The position numbers and the translations under genes were made by a program. Positions 15,534-23,649 of a DNA stretch of 64,000 nt are shown here, piece by piece. Origin of the DNA: Marinimicrobium sp038419845 (GTDB taxonomy: Bacteria; Pseudomonadota; Gammaproteobacteria; Pseudomonadales; Cellvibrionaceae); the NCBI RefSeq assembly GCF_038419845.1, contig NZ_JBCAQT010000005.1, positions 186,001 through 250,000 of the forward strand, in the 5' to 3' direction. Below the pieces are notes generated by a model, which was not told the DNA's origin, ran no database searches, and worked only from the letters and a program-made list of their open reading frames with translations. The first letter of the stretch is position 1. Each line of letters opens with the position of its first letter.

Positions 15534-16697
15534 TCAATCATTCATCGAGCTCTCTCGATGCATCTTCCTGACGCGCGCCATAAACAGTGACTCTTCCGGC
15601 ACGGAGACTGACGCCAGCAGTGCCTGCACAAAATCGTCGGGCGCCTGCATGTCGGAGCCTTCATCAGTGATGGGGAATGAAGCCCGGACTTTCACAAACT
15701 TGTCTTCTTTGACAAAAGTGTAAGTGGCGGTATAGACACGCTCTGACTGGCTGTTGGAATAATGCCCGTCCATAAAGCCCACCATGGGCTCTTCCTGTCC
15801 GGAGTCCCAGGGAGAGGCCCGGGAGGCATTCAGTTCAATATCCTTGATGTAACCCTCCTTCTCCATGTGCTGGATCTCGGCCCGTATATTCTCCATCTCG
15901 GATTCTATGACCTGCCGGGAGTCGCTCCAATCTGTGGAGCGGATCGGGTAGACAAAGACATCAATCCGGTCAAACGCGAACTGGTTGTGGTTGAAGCTGA
16001 TCATGTTGCCCATAAAGGGATCGCGGTACCGGTACTGATCTATTTGCCGGTAGTTCGCCAGCTCTTCAGGGACGTCCAGCTGCGAGTAGTCACTGGATTT
16101 CAATGCCTCGGCCAATCGCTCCGGGGTAAATGGATTATGCTGATCAATGTCCTGCATCAGGCGCTCGGCCAGCAGGCGGGCAACAAACTCCGGGATTGGC
16201 TCAACTTTCTTGATGATTGATGCGGACTGGGTGGCCGAAAACTCGTGTGAAAACTGATCAACGACCTCCCCGCGCCAGAGCACGACAAACTCGGCACTGA
16301 GCGTCATGTCGAAGTGTAGCGGTATCAGTGTCAGGCTGGCGCCGGACACAATCGCGTTGGCCAGCCCCTTCGCATCCTCCTGAACCTTCCGGGCGGATGA
16401 TACAAGAACCTGATAGTCAGCCTGCACCTGGCCGTAACTCACGCCTTCAAACCGACCGCTATCGTTCAACGCATTGGCGAACGCATTGATATCGTATTGA
16501 TTCTCTTCACAGCTGTTCCAGACGGACTGGTCCTTATGCGCCTTGCAGTCTTCCCTGAGCTCATCGCTTAACTCGGAGTAGAAAATGCTGATGGCCGGAA
16601 GGTCCGGTTCAGCCGATCCTGAGCGGTCTCTGTTGGAGTCAGTCGTTGCGCAGGCCGTCAGCAAGAGGGCGAGGCAGGGGATGAGTAGTGTTTTCAT
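15534..16697 (-). CDS. Lipoprotein of unknown function
   Basis: A 387-residue protein. The start at 16697 is preferred to the one 7 codons upstream because it gives a compact lipoprotein signal (MKTLLIPCLALLLTAC, lipobox LTAC) with an AAGGGA ribosome site. The N-terminal half resembles periplasmic lipoproteins with a LpoB/Curli-like fold only in general character. The C-terminal half contains RIDVFVYPIRSTDW and a later DKFVKVRASFP stretch. No family was recognised. It is convergent with the CHRD gene. Probably attached to the outer membrane, facing the periplasm. Confidence 0.65.
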   Translation of the reverse strand: MKTLLIPCLALLLTACATTDSNRDRSGSAEPDLPAISIFYSELSDELREDCKAHKDQSVWNSCEENQYDINAFANALNDSGRFEGVSYGQVQADYQVLVSSARKVQEDAKGLANAIVSGASLTLIPLHFDMTLSAEFVVLWRGEVVDQFSHEFSATQSASIIKKVEPIPEFVARLLAERLMQDIDQHNPFTPERLAEALKSSDYSQLDVPEELANYRQIDQYRYRDPFMGNMISFNHNQFAFDRIDVFVYPIRSTDWSDSRQVIESEMENIRAEIQHMEKEGYIKDIELNASRASPWDSGQEEPMVGFMDGHYSNSQSERVYTATYTFVKEDKFVKVRASFPITDEGSDMQAPDDFVQALLASVSVPEESLFMARVRKMHRESSMND

Positions 16698-16826
16698 AAG
16701 ATAGTCCCTTCGTTTCAATATTGGGTGCCACCTGGCATTAGTGTCTGATCGAAAATTGACGGTGTATTCTCAAGCGAGAGAGGACCCGGGAGCCAAAGCG
16801 GATCGCTAGCTGACACAAACCGCGCG

Positions 16827-17366
16827 TTACCACTCAATGCTGATTTTAGTGCCAACCTCGACCAGGCTCATGAACTCGTCCATTTCCGGGTTGGTGAGCG
16901 CGATGCAGCCATCGGTCCAGTCGAACTTCTGGACAATGGACGGCCTCAACCCCAACCCCTCGCGCTGGCCGTGCACCATGATGAATCCGCCCGGCGAGAC
17001 CCCGTTCTGCAGGGCGTTCGCCGTATCGAACTCATTGGGGTAACTGATATGCATGGCTCGGTAGAAGGCGGAGTCTTCTTTCGTGTAGTCCAGGGTGTAT
17101 TCGCCCTCCGGCGTTCGCTGGTCCCCCTCCTGCTGCTTGTGCCCCTTGGGGTTGCCGCCAAGGGCGATACGATAGGCTCTTACCACTTCATTGTCAGCAA
17201 TGAGGTACATTCTCCTTTCTGACTTGTCGACCTTCACCAGATCGATATCCGCATTGGCAGTACTCGCGAGAAACGCCAAGAGTAGAGCAGTGATAATATT
17301 TAGGACCGGCATCCCGGTACGGTGGCCCCCTGACAGGGGCTGGCGGTAGAGGGCTTGCAAATTCAT
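16827..17366 (-). CDS. L,D-transpeptidase (YkuD) family protein
   Basis: A 179-residue exported protein with a YkuD catalytic domain at about residues 40-178. MVHGQREGLGL gives the conserved His, and DWTDGCIALTNPEMDEF contains the catalytic Cys in the family's [S/T]-x-G-C motif. Family members form 3-3 peptidoglycan cross-links or attach proteins to the wall, but ErfK/YafK-like short versions can have other roles. An alternative start at 17312 gives a shorter signal peptide and has an AGGGGG site. The upstream start is listed because its ATG overlaps the stop of a small ORF (ATGA), which argues for translational coupling. Confidence 0.8.
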   Translation of the reverse strand: MNLQALYRQPLSGGHRTGMPVLNIITALLLAFLASTANADIDLVKVDKSERRMYLIADNEVVRAYRIALGGNPKGHKQQEGDQRTPEGEYTLDYTKEDSAFYRAMHISYPNEFDTANALQNGVSPGGFIMVHGQREGLGLRPSIVQKFDWTDGCIALTNPEMDEFMSLVEVGTKISIEW

Positions 17367-17500
17367 TGACTGGCTCGATCAGCACACTTTACGGACAGTT
17401 TAATGCCGAAATTCAGGGAATGCCAGAGCTGCCTTCTTCGTTTTTCTCTGACTTCATTTTCAATCGCCAAATAGTCCTTTATATCCTTTTGAGTAAACAT
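17363..17500 (-). CDS. Small coupled ORF upstream of the L,D-transpeptidase (45 aa)
   Basis: Codes for 45 residues, starting MFTQKDIKDYLAIENEVREK, with a basic RRR-containing centre and a hydrophilic end. The start has a near-perfect Shine-Dalgarno (AGGAGG, 4 bases before ATG), better than that of its larger neighbour. Its TGA stop overlaps the ATG of the L,D-transpeptidase gene. It could be a leader peptide controlling the transpeptidase or a real small protein with a charged helix. No family recognised. Confidence 0.55.
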   Translation of the reverse strand: MFTQKDIKDYLAIENEVREKRRRQLWHSLNFGIKLSVKCADRASQ

Positions 17501-17677
17501 TGATCCTCCTGTTTATATTCCCAAACTATTGAACCCACTAAGAACGGCGCTAGCATCGTAGCCTTGGATCACTTCATGCGGGCTCGCACAGAGCATGCGC
17601 GCCATTGAGGGATGGTTGATACGGTTTGGGGTTGCGGCAGAGCCCAGGTAATCGCATCGTTCAAAAACTCAAGGCCC

Positions 17678-18295
17678 TTACCCTTTACACGGCGGAGCCA
17701 AGATCATCTGTACCCTGAACTCAATGTCGGCTCTCATGCTATCGGGATCTAACCCGGCGCGACACCGAAACACATAACCTTGCCGAAGGTCTAGCATCAG
17801 TCTCGCCCGCTCCAGGGAGGGAAGATCCTCGGGTAGCTCACCCCGGGCCTTTTCGAGTTCAAACCGTCTCGCAATTCGCGCGTCAGTATCCACAATGGCG
17901 TTTTGCAGTCGTTCTTGCGCACCCTCCACTTCCCCAGCGCTGGTTGAAACGCACGAGCTCAGAAAGCAGCCCCTCACTCCGCTGGCGTTTTCGGTGCTGT
18001 AGTCGATAACGGTCCTCAAGAAAGAACGCACGGCCTGAGTAATATCAGGTTCGGTTTCAAACACAACCAGTGGCGCACAAGCGTCGTTTGAGGCGTAGTA
18101 GTCAATTGCCTCGAGATAAAGCCTGTGCTTGTCCCCAAACGCGGCGTATAGGCTTGGACTATTAATTCCCATCGCAGAAGTCAGATCTTTAATCGATGCT
18201 CCCTCGTAGCCTTTCGCCCAAAACACATGCATTGACGCCAAAAGCGCTTCACTTCGGTTGAAAGAGAGCGGTCTACCAGCTCTTTTTTGTGTCAT
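17678..18295 (-). CDS. TetR/AcrR family transcriptional regulator
   Basis: A 205-residue protein. The N-terminal helix-turn-helix spans about residues 10-57 (ALLASMHVFWAKGYEGASI, then MGINSPSLYAAFGDKHRLY, the typical recognition helix with S-L-Y-x-x-F). The C-terminal ligand-binding domain resembles the TetR_C group with VRGCFLSSCV. It is divergent from the redoxin gene that heads the biosynthesis/export cluster, so it is the likely repressor of that cluster. Candidate operator sites lie in the 234-base gap between them. The ligand may be the cluster product or its precursor. Confidence 0.85.
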   Translation of the reverse strand: MTQKRAGRPLSFNRSEALLASMHVFWAKGYEGASIKDLTSAMGINSPSLYAAFGDKHRLYLEAIDYYASNDACAPLVVFETEPDITQAVRSFLRTVIDYSTENASGVRGCFLSSCVSTSAGEVEGAQERLQNAIVDTDARIARRFELEKARGELPEDLPSLERARLMLDLRQGYVFRCRAGLDPDSMRADIEFRVQMILAPPCKG

Positions 18296-18297
18296 TC

Positions 18298-18529
18298 GTT
18301 ACAAATCCTGTTAAATTTTCAACTGTGTAAATTTTATACTGTTTGTCACATAAAACCAAGTTTTTGCACTTTATAGCACGTTGTACACCCTTGTGGCGGT
18401 GCTTAAATACTATAAATAAGTCATTTCTGAAACGTTGATAATTTAATGAATGCGCTCCATTACTATTGACCTTTTCTTCTTTATCTAATTAAATATCGAT
18501 CGTTACAAAATTAGACAGGAGGAAAGACA
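18298..18529. promoter_or_regulatory. Divergent promoter/operator region of the TetR-controlled cluster
   Basis: An AT-rich intergenic region. The nonamer CGTTACAAA occurs twice, at 18298-18306 next to the TetR start and at 18501-18509 next to the redoxin start. An inverted repeat TTTTAT-N12-ATAAAA lies near 18337-18360. The rightward promoter candidate is TTGACC (18466-18471), 17 bases, TTAAAT (18489-18494). The second nonamer lies just downstream of that -10, a suitable place for repression. The redoxin gene has AGGAGG before its GTG. Confidence 0.4.
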
Positions 18530-19060
18530 GTGAGTTCTACCAAACTGGCGGCAGGGAAGGCACTGCCGGATATTGCCGTTGCGAAACTGGGCGGTGGAGA
18601 AATCCACCTGCCGACGCCTGCTAACTCCTTCAAGTGTCGATTGATAGTGGTGTATCGGGGCAAACACTGCCCCATTTGCACAAGTTACCTGGCGAAATTG
18701 AATGAGTTTCTCCCTGAGTTCCGACAAATTGGAGTCGATGTCGTTGCCATTTCTGCCGATACGGCAGACAAAGCGAAGGTCCACATGGAAAAGGTAGGCC
18801 CTGATTTTGAGGTGGGGTCCGACTTGAGCGTCAATCAAATGAGGGAGTTGGGAGTGTACATTTCCAGCCCTATTTCGTCGTCTGAAACCGACCGGCCTTA
18901 TGCAGAGCCCGCATTGTTCGTCGTTAACGCTCAGGGCGACCTGCAAATCATTGATATATCCAATGCTCCCTTTTCCCGTCCGGAACCAGCCTCAGTGTTG
19001 ATGGGGCTGAAATTCATTCTCAATCCAGACAATAACTACCCCATTCGGGGCACTCATTAG
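18530..19060 (+). CDS. Thioredoxin-fold AhpC/TSA-like redoxin
   Basis: A 176-residue protein starting at GTG 18530 with a strong AGGAGG site 4 bases before it. The active site is YRGKHCPICTSYL at about residues 42-54, a C-x-x-C in a peroxiredoxin-like fold, followed by VDVVAISADTADKAKVHMEK. No signal peptide. It is the first gene after the divergent TetR regulator and lies 117 bases before the RND exporter gene. A redoxin in this place may protect a reactive product or act on a thiol/disulfide step; that is inference. Confidence 0.8.
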   Translation: MSSTKLAAGKALPDIAVAKLGGGEIHLPTPANSFKCRLIVVYRGKHCPICTSYLAKLNEFLPEFRQIGVDVVAISADTADKAKVHMEKVGPDFEVGSDLSVNQMRELGVYISSPISSSETDRPYAEPALFVVNAQGDLQIIDISNAPFSRPEPASVLMGLKFILNPDNNYPIRGTH

Positions 19061-19177
19061 AAATCCACCTAATCCTGGGAGTTCTAGGCTCGTCAGGATT
19101 CGCGCAATTTAGACTCTGGCAAATATGTCAGGAAATTGAACATCAATCGATACTTCTACATCTTAGGGAGAGGGTGA

Positions 19178-21550
19178 ATGCACTCCAAAAACGATAGAAA
19201 TGAATGGGCCGGGCGTTTCGCGGACTGGGTGATTCGCTGGCGCTGGCTGGTGCTGATAGCGTCAGTGGTTCTGACAATCATGGCCGCATCTGGCGGTCGA
19301 TTCCTTCAAATGAACAACGACTACAAAGTCTTTTTCAGTGAAGACAATCCCCAGCTTCAGGAATTCGAGCAGGTTCAGCGAACGTACACCAAGGTCGATA
19401 ACATTCTGTTCGCCGTGGTACCGGCTGAGGGTGACGCGTTTTCAGCAAATTCACTGGCGGCGGTCGAGGAGTTGACGACCCGATCCTGGCAGTTGCCGTA
19501 TTCTTTACGGGTGGACTCGTTAACAAACTTCCAGCATACCTACGCGGAGGGTGACAACCTGGTCGTGCAGGACTTGGTGGAGGGGGCCGAAAACCTCAGG
19601 CAGGAGGATCTGGCCAGAGTTAAACAGGTTGCGCTGAATGAGCCGGCGCTGTCAGGAAAGTTGGTTAACGCTGAAGGGTCGATTGCTGGCGTCAACGTGA
19701 CTTTCCAGCTTCCAGAGAAGTCCATGGACGCGGGGCCAGAGGCGGTAACCGCCGCTAGAGAAATGATAGCCGATATTGAAGAAAAATACGGTGTACAAGT
19801 GCGTGCGACCGGTACGGTCATGTTGTTCAACGCGTTTTTCGAATCGTCTATGAAGGACATGGGTACACTGGTGCCGATGATGTACCTTGTCATCCTGCTG
19901 ATTACCTTCCTATTGCTTCGCTCAGTGACGGCCACCTTAGTAACGACAGCCGTAATCGTGTTCTCTACGCTAACCGCCATGGGAGCGGCGGGCCACCTTG
20001 GGATACAGCTGACTCCCCCCTCGTCAGCGGCGACGACGATCATTATGACCCTGGCGGTTGCTGATTCAATCCATATCCTGGTCACCATGTTCGGTGGAAT
20101 GCGGCAAGGGCTCGGAAAGATTGAGGCGTTAAGGGAAAGTGTCCGGGTCAATTTTGGGCCGGTATTTCTGACGTCTTTGACCACGGCTGTTGGCTTTCTT
20201 TCTATGAATTTCAGCGACGCTCTTCCATTTCGAGATCTGGGAAATATAACCGCTATAGGTGTGATGGCGGCGTTCTTCTTCTCAGTGGGGCTTCTGCCTG
20301 CGTTGATGGCTTTCCTGCCAGTGAAAGCGCGTGATAAAAAAAGCGAAACAGCTGTCGATCGAGCTATCAACCGCTTGGGTGACTTTGTGGTACTTCGCCA
20401 CCGGCCAGTGTTGGTGGCCGTACTGCTGGTGTCGGTCACACTGTTGGCCCTCATCCCGTTGAATACGCTGGATGACAATTTTGTCACCTATTTCGATGAA
20501 TCCACGTCGTTTCGGCAAGATACTGACTTTATCAATGACAACTTATCGGGTATCTATCAGGTCCAGTATTCACTGGACTCAGGCACCAATAACGGTGTCA
20601 GTGACCCGGATTTCCTCGAAAAGATAGATGGCTTTTCAAGTTGGTTGAGACAACAGCCTGAAGTGCGTCATGTCAATACGATTAGCGACACGTTTCAGCG
20701 TTTGAATAAAAACCTGCACGCCGACGACCCCGCGTACTACCGCCTTCCCGAAAATCCAGAGCTGGCGGCGCAGTATCTACTGCTATATGAACTCTCTCTT
20801 CCATACGGCCTGGACCTGAACAATCAACTGAATGTCAGCAAATCTTCTACTCAGTTGGTCGTGACCCTAAAGGACATGCCTTCCGCACAACTGCGCGAGT
20901 TTGCAGAGAGGGGAACGCAGTGGCTTGAACAGAACGCGGAGATAGAAGCGCATGGTGTTGGCCCAGCAATCATGTTTGCCTACATCGCAGAGCGAAATAT
21001 TAAAAACATGTTGCTGGGAACGTTCCTTGCGGTCATTGTCATCGCACTGCTGATTACAATCGCACTGAGAAGCGTTCGGTTGGGAGCGCTCAGCTTGATT
21101 CCCACGTTACTACCGGCAGGGCTTTCATTCGGTCTGTGGGGGCTTTTGGTGGGCGAAGTCAATGTCGCAGTGTCAATGGTGGCAGGTATGGCGCTAGGTA
21201 TCGTAGTGGATGACACGGTTCACTTTCTTAGCAAATATCAGCGTGCGCGCAGGGAGAGAAGCCTCGATATTGAAGGAGCCATTCGGTACGCATTCTCTTC
21301 CGTAGGTGTTGCCATATTGGTGACTTCCATCATTCTTATTTCCGGTTTTACTGTACTTGCGCAATCGACGTTTGGAATGAACGCGAATATGGCCATTTTG
21401 ACCGCGATTACCATCTTCTTCGCGCTGGTTGCCGTATTTTCATTGCTTCCTTCATTGTTGTTGCTCGACCATCGGCGTGAACAACAGGATACTGAAACCA
21501 CTTTGATCAGCGATAGCGAGGACGAAGATTATGTACATAACCCTGCCTGA
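19178..21550 (+). CDS. RND superfamily (MMPL) exporter
   Basis: A 790-residue inner-membrane protein with the RND two-fold repeat: TM1 at residues 20-40, a large periplasmic loop, five helices, then a second copy (TM7 near 410). The transmembrane motifs are MTLAVADSIHILVTMF in the first half and MALGIVVDDTVHFLSKYQ in the second, where aspartates carry protons. Proteins of this MMPL/HpnN type move lipids, hopanoids, polyenes or other hydrophobic products out of the inner membrane. The last 20 bases overlap the LolA-like gene, suggesting that the two are co-translated and work together. Confidence 0.9.
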   Translation: MHSKNDRNEWAGRFADWVIRWRWLVLIASVVLTIMAASGGRFLQMNNDYKVFFSEDNPQLQEFEQVQRTYTKVDNILFAVVPAEGDAFSANSLAAVEELTTRSWQLPYSLRVDSLTNFQHTYAEGDNLVVQDLVEGAENLRQEDLARVKQVALNEPALSGKLVNAEGSIAGVNVTFQLPEKSMDAGPEAVTAAREMIADIEEKYGVQVRATGTVMLFNAFFESSMKDMGTLVPMMYLVILLITFLLLRSVTATLVTTAVIVFSTLTAMGAAGHLGIQLTPPSSAATTIIMTLAVADSIHILVTMFGGMRQGLGKIEALRESVRVNFGPVFLTSLTTAVGFLSMNFSDALPFRDLGNITAIGVMAAFFFSVGLLPALMAFLPVKARDKKSETAVDRAINRLGDFVVLRHRPVLVAVLLVSVTLLALIPLNTLDDNFVTYFDESTSFRQDTDFINDNLSGIYQVQYSLDSGTNNGVSDPDFLEKIDGFSSWLRQQPEVRHVNTISDTFQRLNKNLHADDPAYYRLPENPELAAQYLLLYELSLPYGLDLNNQLNVSKSSTQLVVTLKDMPSAQLREFAERGTQWLEQNAEIEAHGVGPAIMFAYIAERNIKNMLLGTFLAVIVIALLITIALRSVRLGALSLIPTLLPAGLSFGLWGLLVGEVNVAVSMVAGMALGIVVDDTVHFLSKYQRARRERSLDIEGAIRYAFSSVGVAILVTSIILISGFTVLAQSTFGMNANMAILTAITIFFALVAVFSLLPSLLLLDHRREQQDTETTLISDSEDEDYVHNPA

Positions 21551-22352
21551 AAAACTTCAAGCGACTCTTTCGGCAGTACTGATTGTCGGCGCCCTTTGTA
21601 GTGGTGCCGCCCACGCGGAACCAGTTGACCCACAACCACAAGAAAGAGGTCTGGAGATCGCTGTTGAGGCTGATAAGCGTGATGCCGGCTTTGGCGATTC
21701 GAGAAACAGCATGGAGATGGTTCTTCGCAATCGGCATGGGGAGGAAACAGAACGAAGAATGCGTAGTAAAACGTTAGAACAAGAGAACGATGGTGATAAA
21801 ACCCTAATCGTATTCGACAACCCTCGAGATGTAAAAGGTACCGCGTTTCTATCGTTTACTCACAAGTCGGGGCCGGATGATCAATGGCTATACCTTCCAG
21901 CACTTAAGCGAGTAAAACGTATTTCTTCAAGTAACAAATCCGGCCCTTTTATGGGAAGCGAGTTTGCATTTGAAGACCTTTCTTCCCAAGAGGTTGAGAA
22001 GTACACATACAAGTACTTGCGGGATGAGGTCTGGGAGGAGAGAGATCACTTCGTAATAGAGCGTGTGCCAGTCGACCCAAAATCCGGGTACTCCCGTCAG
22101 GAGGTATGGCTTGATAAGGACCACTACCGTGTTTGGAAAATCGACTTCTACGATCGGAAAGGCGACCTACTGAAAACGCTCTCAGCATCGGATTACAAAC
22201 AATTCCTAGATGAGTACTGGAGGGCCCGACAGTTCGCAATGGTCAATCACCAGACGGGAAAAAGCACCGACCTATATTTTAACGATTGGCAGTTCGATAA
22301 CGGGTTTTCCGATCAGGACTTCAACAAGAATAGCTTGCGACGGGCCAGGTAA
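21531..22352 (+). CDS. Periplasmic LolA-like outer-membrane lipoprotein-sorting family protein
   Basis: A 273-residue protein with a signal peptide (cleaved near AAHA-EPVDP). The mature part matches the LolA-like half-barrel family commonly encoded beside MMPL exporters: RNRHGEETERRMRSK, DPRDVKGTAFLSF-type and DDQWLYLPALKRVKRI motifs, then GSEFAFEDLSSQEVEKYTY. It probably carries a hydrophobic cargo released by the RND pump across the periplasm. It starts inside the pump gene (20-base overlap, GAGGACGAAG ribosome site) and is followed 14 bases later by the barrel gene. Despite the family name there is no reason to think it handles lipoproteins. Confidence 0.85.
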   Translation: MYITLPEKLQATLSAVLIVGALCSGAAHAEPVDPQPQERGLEIAVEADKRDAGFGDSRNSMEMVLRNRHGEETERRMRSKTLEQENDGDKTLIVFDNPRDVKGTAFLSFTHKSGPDDQWLYLPALKRVKRISSSNKSGPFMGSEFAFEDLSSQEVEKYTYKYLRDEVWEERDHFVIERVPVDPKSGYSRQEVWLDKDHYRVWKIDFYDRKGDLLKTLSASDYKQFLDEYWRARQFAMVNHQTGKSTDLYFNDWQFDNGFSDQDFNKNSLRRAR

Positions 22353-22366
22353 GGACTCTGTATAAC

Positions 22367-23599
22367 GTGTTAAAGGATATGTCTTCTTCCGCTAAGAGCT
22401 TTTTCATTGGGCCGACCTTCTCGATTCTGGTGATGCTGACCTGCCTCGCCGCTACGCCCACGTTGGCAAGTGATTTCACGGGGTTTTTGAGCCTGGAAAC
22501 CAGGCTCTTCCCCGAGGAGGCGCTCCACCCCGATCAGTCCGATGCGTCTATCTCTGTTGCCTCGGACGTTGAGTACTTTCGGGACTGGGATGACTACCGT
22601 CAGCGCCTAGTCGTTTCTGGTTTTGCGCGGGCTGATAGTAGCGATGAGGAGCGAACCCACGCTGATATACGCCAGCTGTATTGGTGGCGTCAGTTCGATA
22701 GCGCAGAGCTATACCTGGGGGCTCGTCAGGTATTTTGGGGCGTCACGGAATCCGTGCATCTGGTCGATGTGATTAACCAGGATGATCTGGTGGAGAACAT
22801 TGATGGCGAGGATAAACTCGGCCAGCCAATGATCAGCGCACTGACCCAGCGCAGCTGGGGGACGCTCGAGTTGTACGCTCTTTTGGGGTTTCGGGAGAGG
22901 ACGTTTCCCGGAAGGGAGGGGCGGCTCAGAACGCCAGTCGTTGTCGATGGTGACAGCGCGCAATATCAAGCGGAGGAGGGCGATGACCACATTGACTTCG
23001 CAATGCGCTGGAGCAAAGTGCTGGGTGACTGGGACGTGGGTGCTTCTCATTTTTCCGGAACCTCCAGAGATCCAATACTGCTCCCGGTTGGCTCCGCTGG
23101 GGACGTTGTAGCTTTAACGCCATATTATCCGCTCGTAGAGCAGACGGGGATTGACTTGCAAATGACCAAAGGGGCATGGCTCTGGAAGTTGGAAGCCATC
23201 AGCTTGAAGGAAAAGGAAGCGCAACGAAATACTGCAGCGGTAGGAGGCTTTGAATACAGTTTGTTCGGGGTCGGTGGTTCATCCTCGGACCTTGGCGTCT
23301 TACTTGAGTACCAGTTTGACGATCGCAGGGGGATTCGTGAAACAGCCAATCAAAACGATTTGGCTCTGGGGGCGCGGTGGATGCTGAATGACTTCAAAAG
23401 TACAGAATTGCTGGCCTTGGTCAGTGTAGACCTTGATAGCGGGTCGCGTTTTTTCTCTTTTGAAGGAAGTCGTAGGCTGAATGACAGCTGGTCTCTTGAA
23501 GCAGAGGTAAGGGTGTTCAGCAATGTTAGCAGAGAGGACCCAATTTACGCCTTTAGAGCAGATGACTATATTCAGTTGGATCTTCGTCGATACTTTTGA
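22367..23599 (+). CDS. Outer-membrane beta-barrel protein of the exporter operon
   Basis: A 410-residue protein starting at GTG 22367 (AAGGA site). An ATG 12 bases later is possible. Signal peptide ends near TLAS-DFTG. The mature protein has alternating hydrophobic and polar strands with aromatic girdles (FWGVTESVHLVDVINQ, MRWSKVLGDWDVGASHF) and ends in YIQLDLRRYF, a C-terminal Phe like that of BAM-inserted barrels. It is similar in character to DUF1302-type proteins that accompany RND/LolA-like pairs. Likely the outer-membrane exit or receiver for the cargo. The exact family is not certain. Confidence 0.7.
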   Translation: MLKDMSSSAKSFFIGPTFSILVMLTCLAATPTLASDFTGFLSLETRLFPEEALHPDQSDASISVASDVEYFRDWDDYRQRLVVSGFARADSSDEERTHADIRQLYWWRQFDSAELYLGARQVFWGVTESVHLVDVINQDDLVENIDGEDKLGQPMISALTQRSWGTLELYALLGFRERTFPGREGRLRTPVVVDGDSAQYQAEEGDDHIDFAMRWSKVLGDWDVGASHFSGTSRDPILLPVGSAGDVVALTPYYPLVEQTGIDLQMTKGAWLWKLEAISLKEKEAQRNTAAVGGFEYSLFGVGGSSSDLGVLLEYQFDDRRGIRETANQNDLALGARWMLNDFKSTELLALVSVDLDSGSRFFSFEGSRRLNDSWSLEAEVRVFSNVSREDPIYAFRADDYIQLDLRRYF

Positions 23600-23649
23600 T
23601 GTTTACTCAGTCTTGCACACGTCTATATTTTTGATTTGGAGAAACGCGA

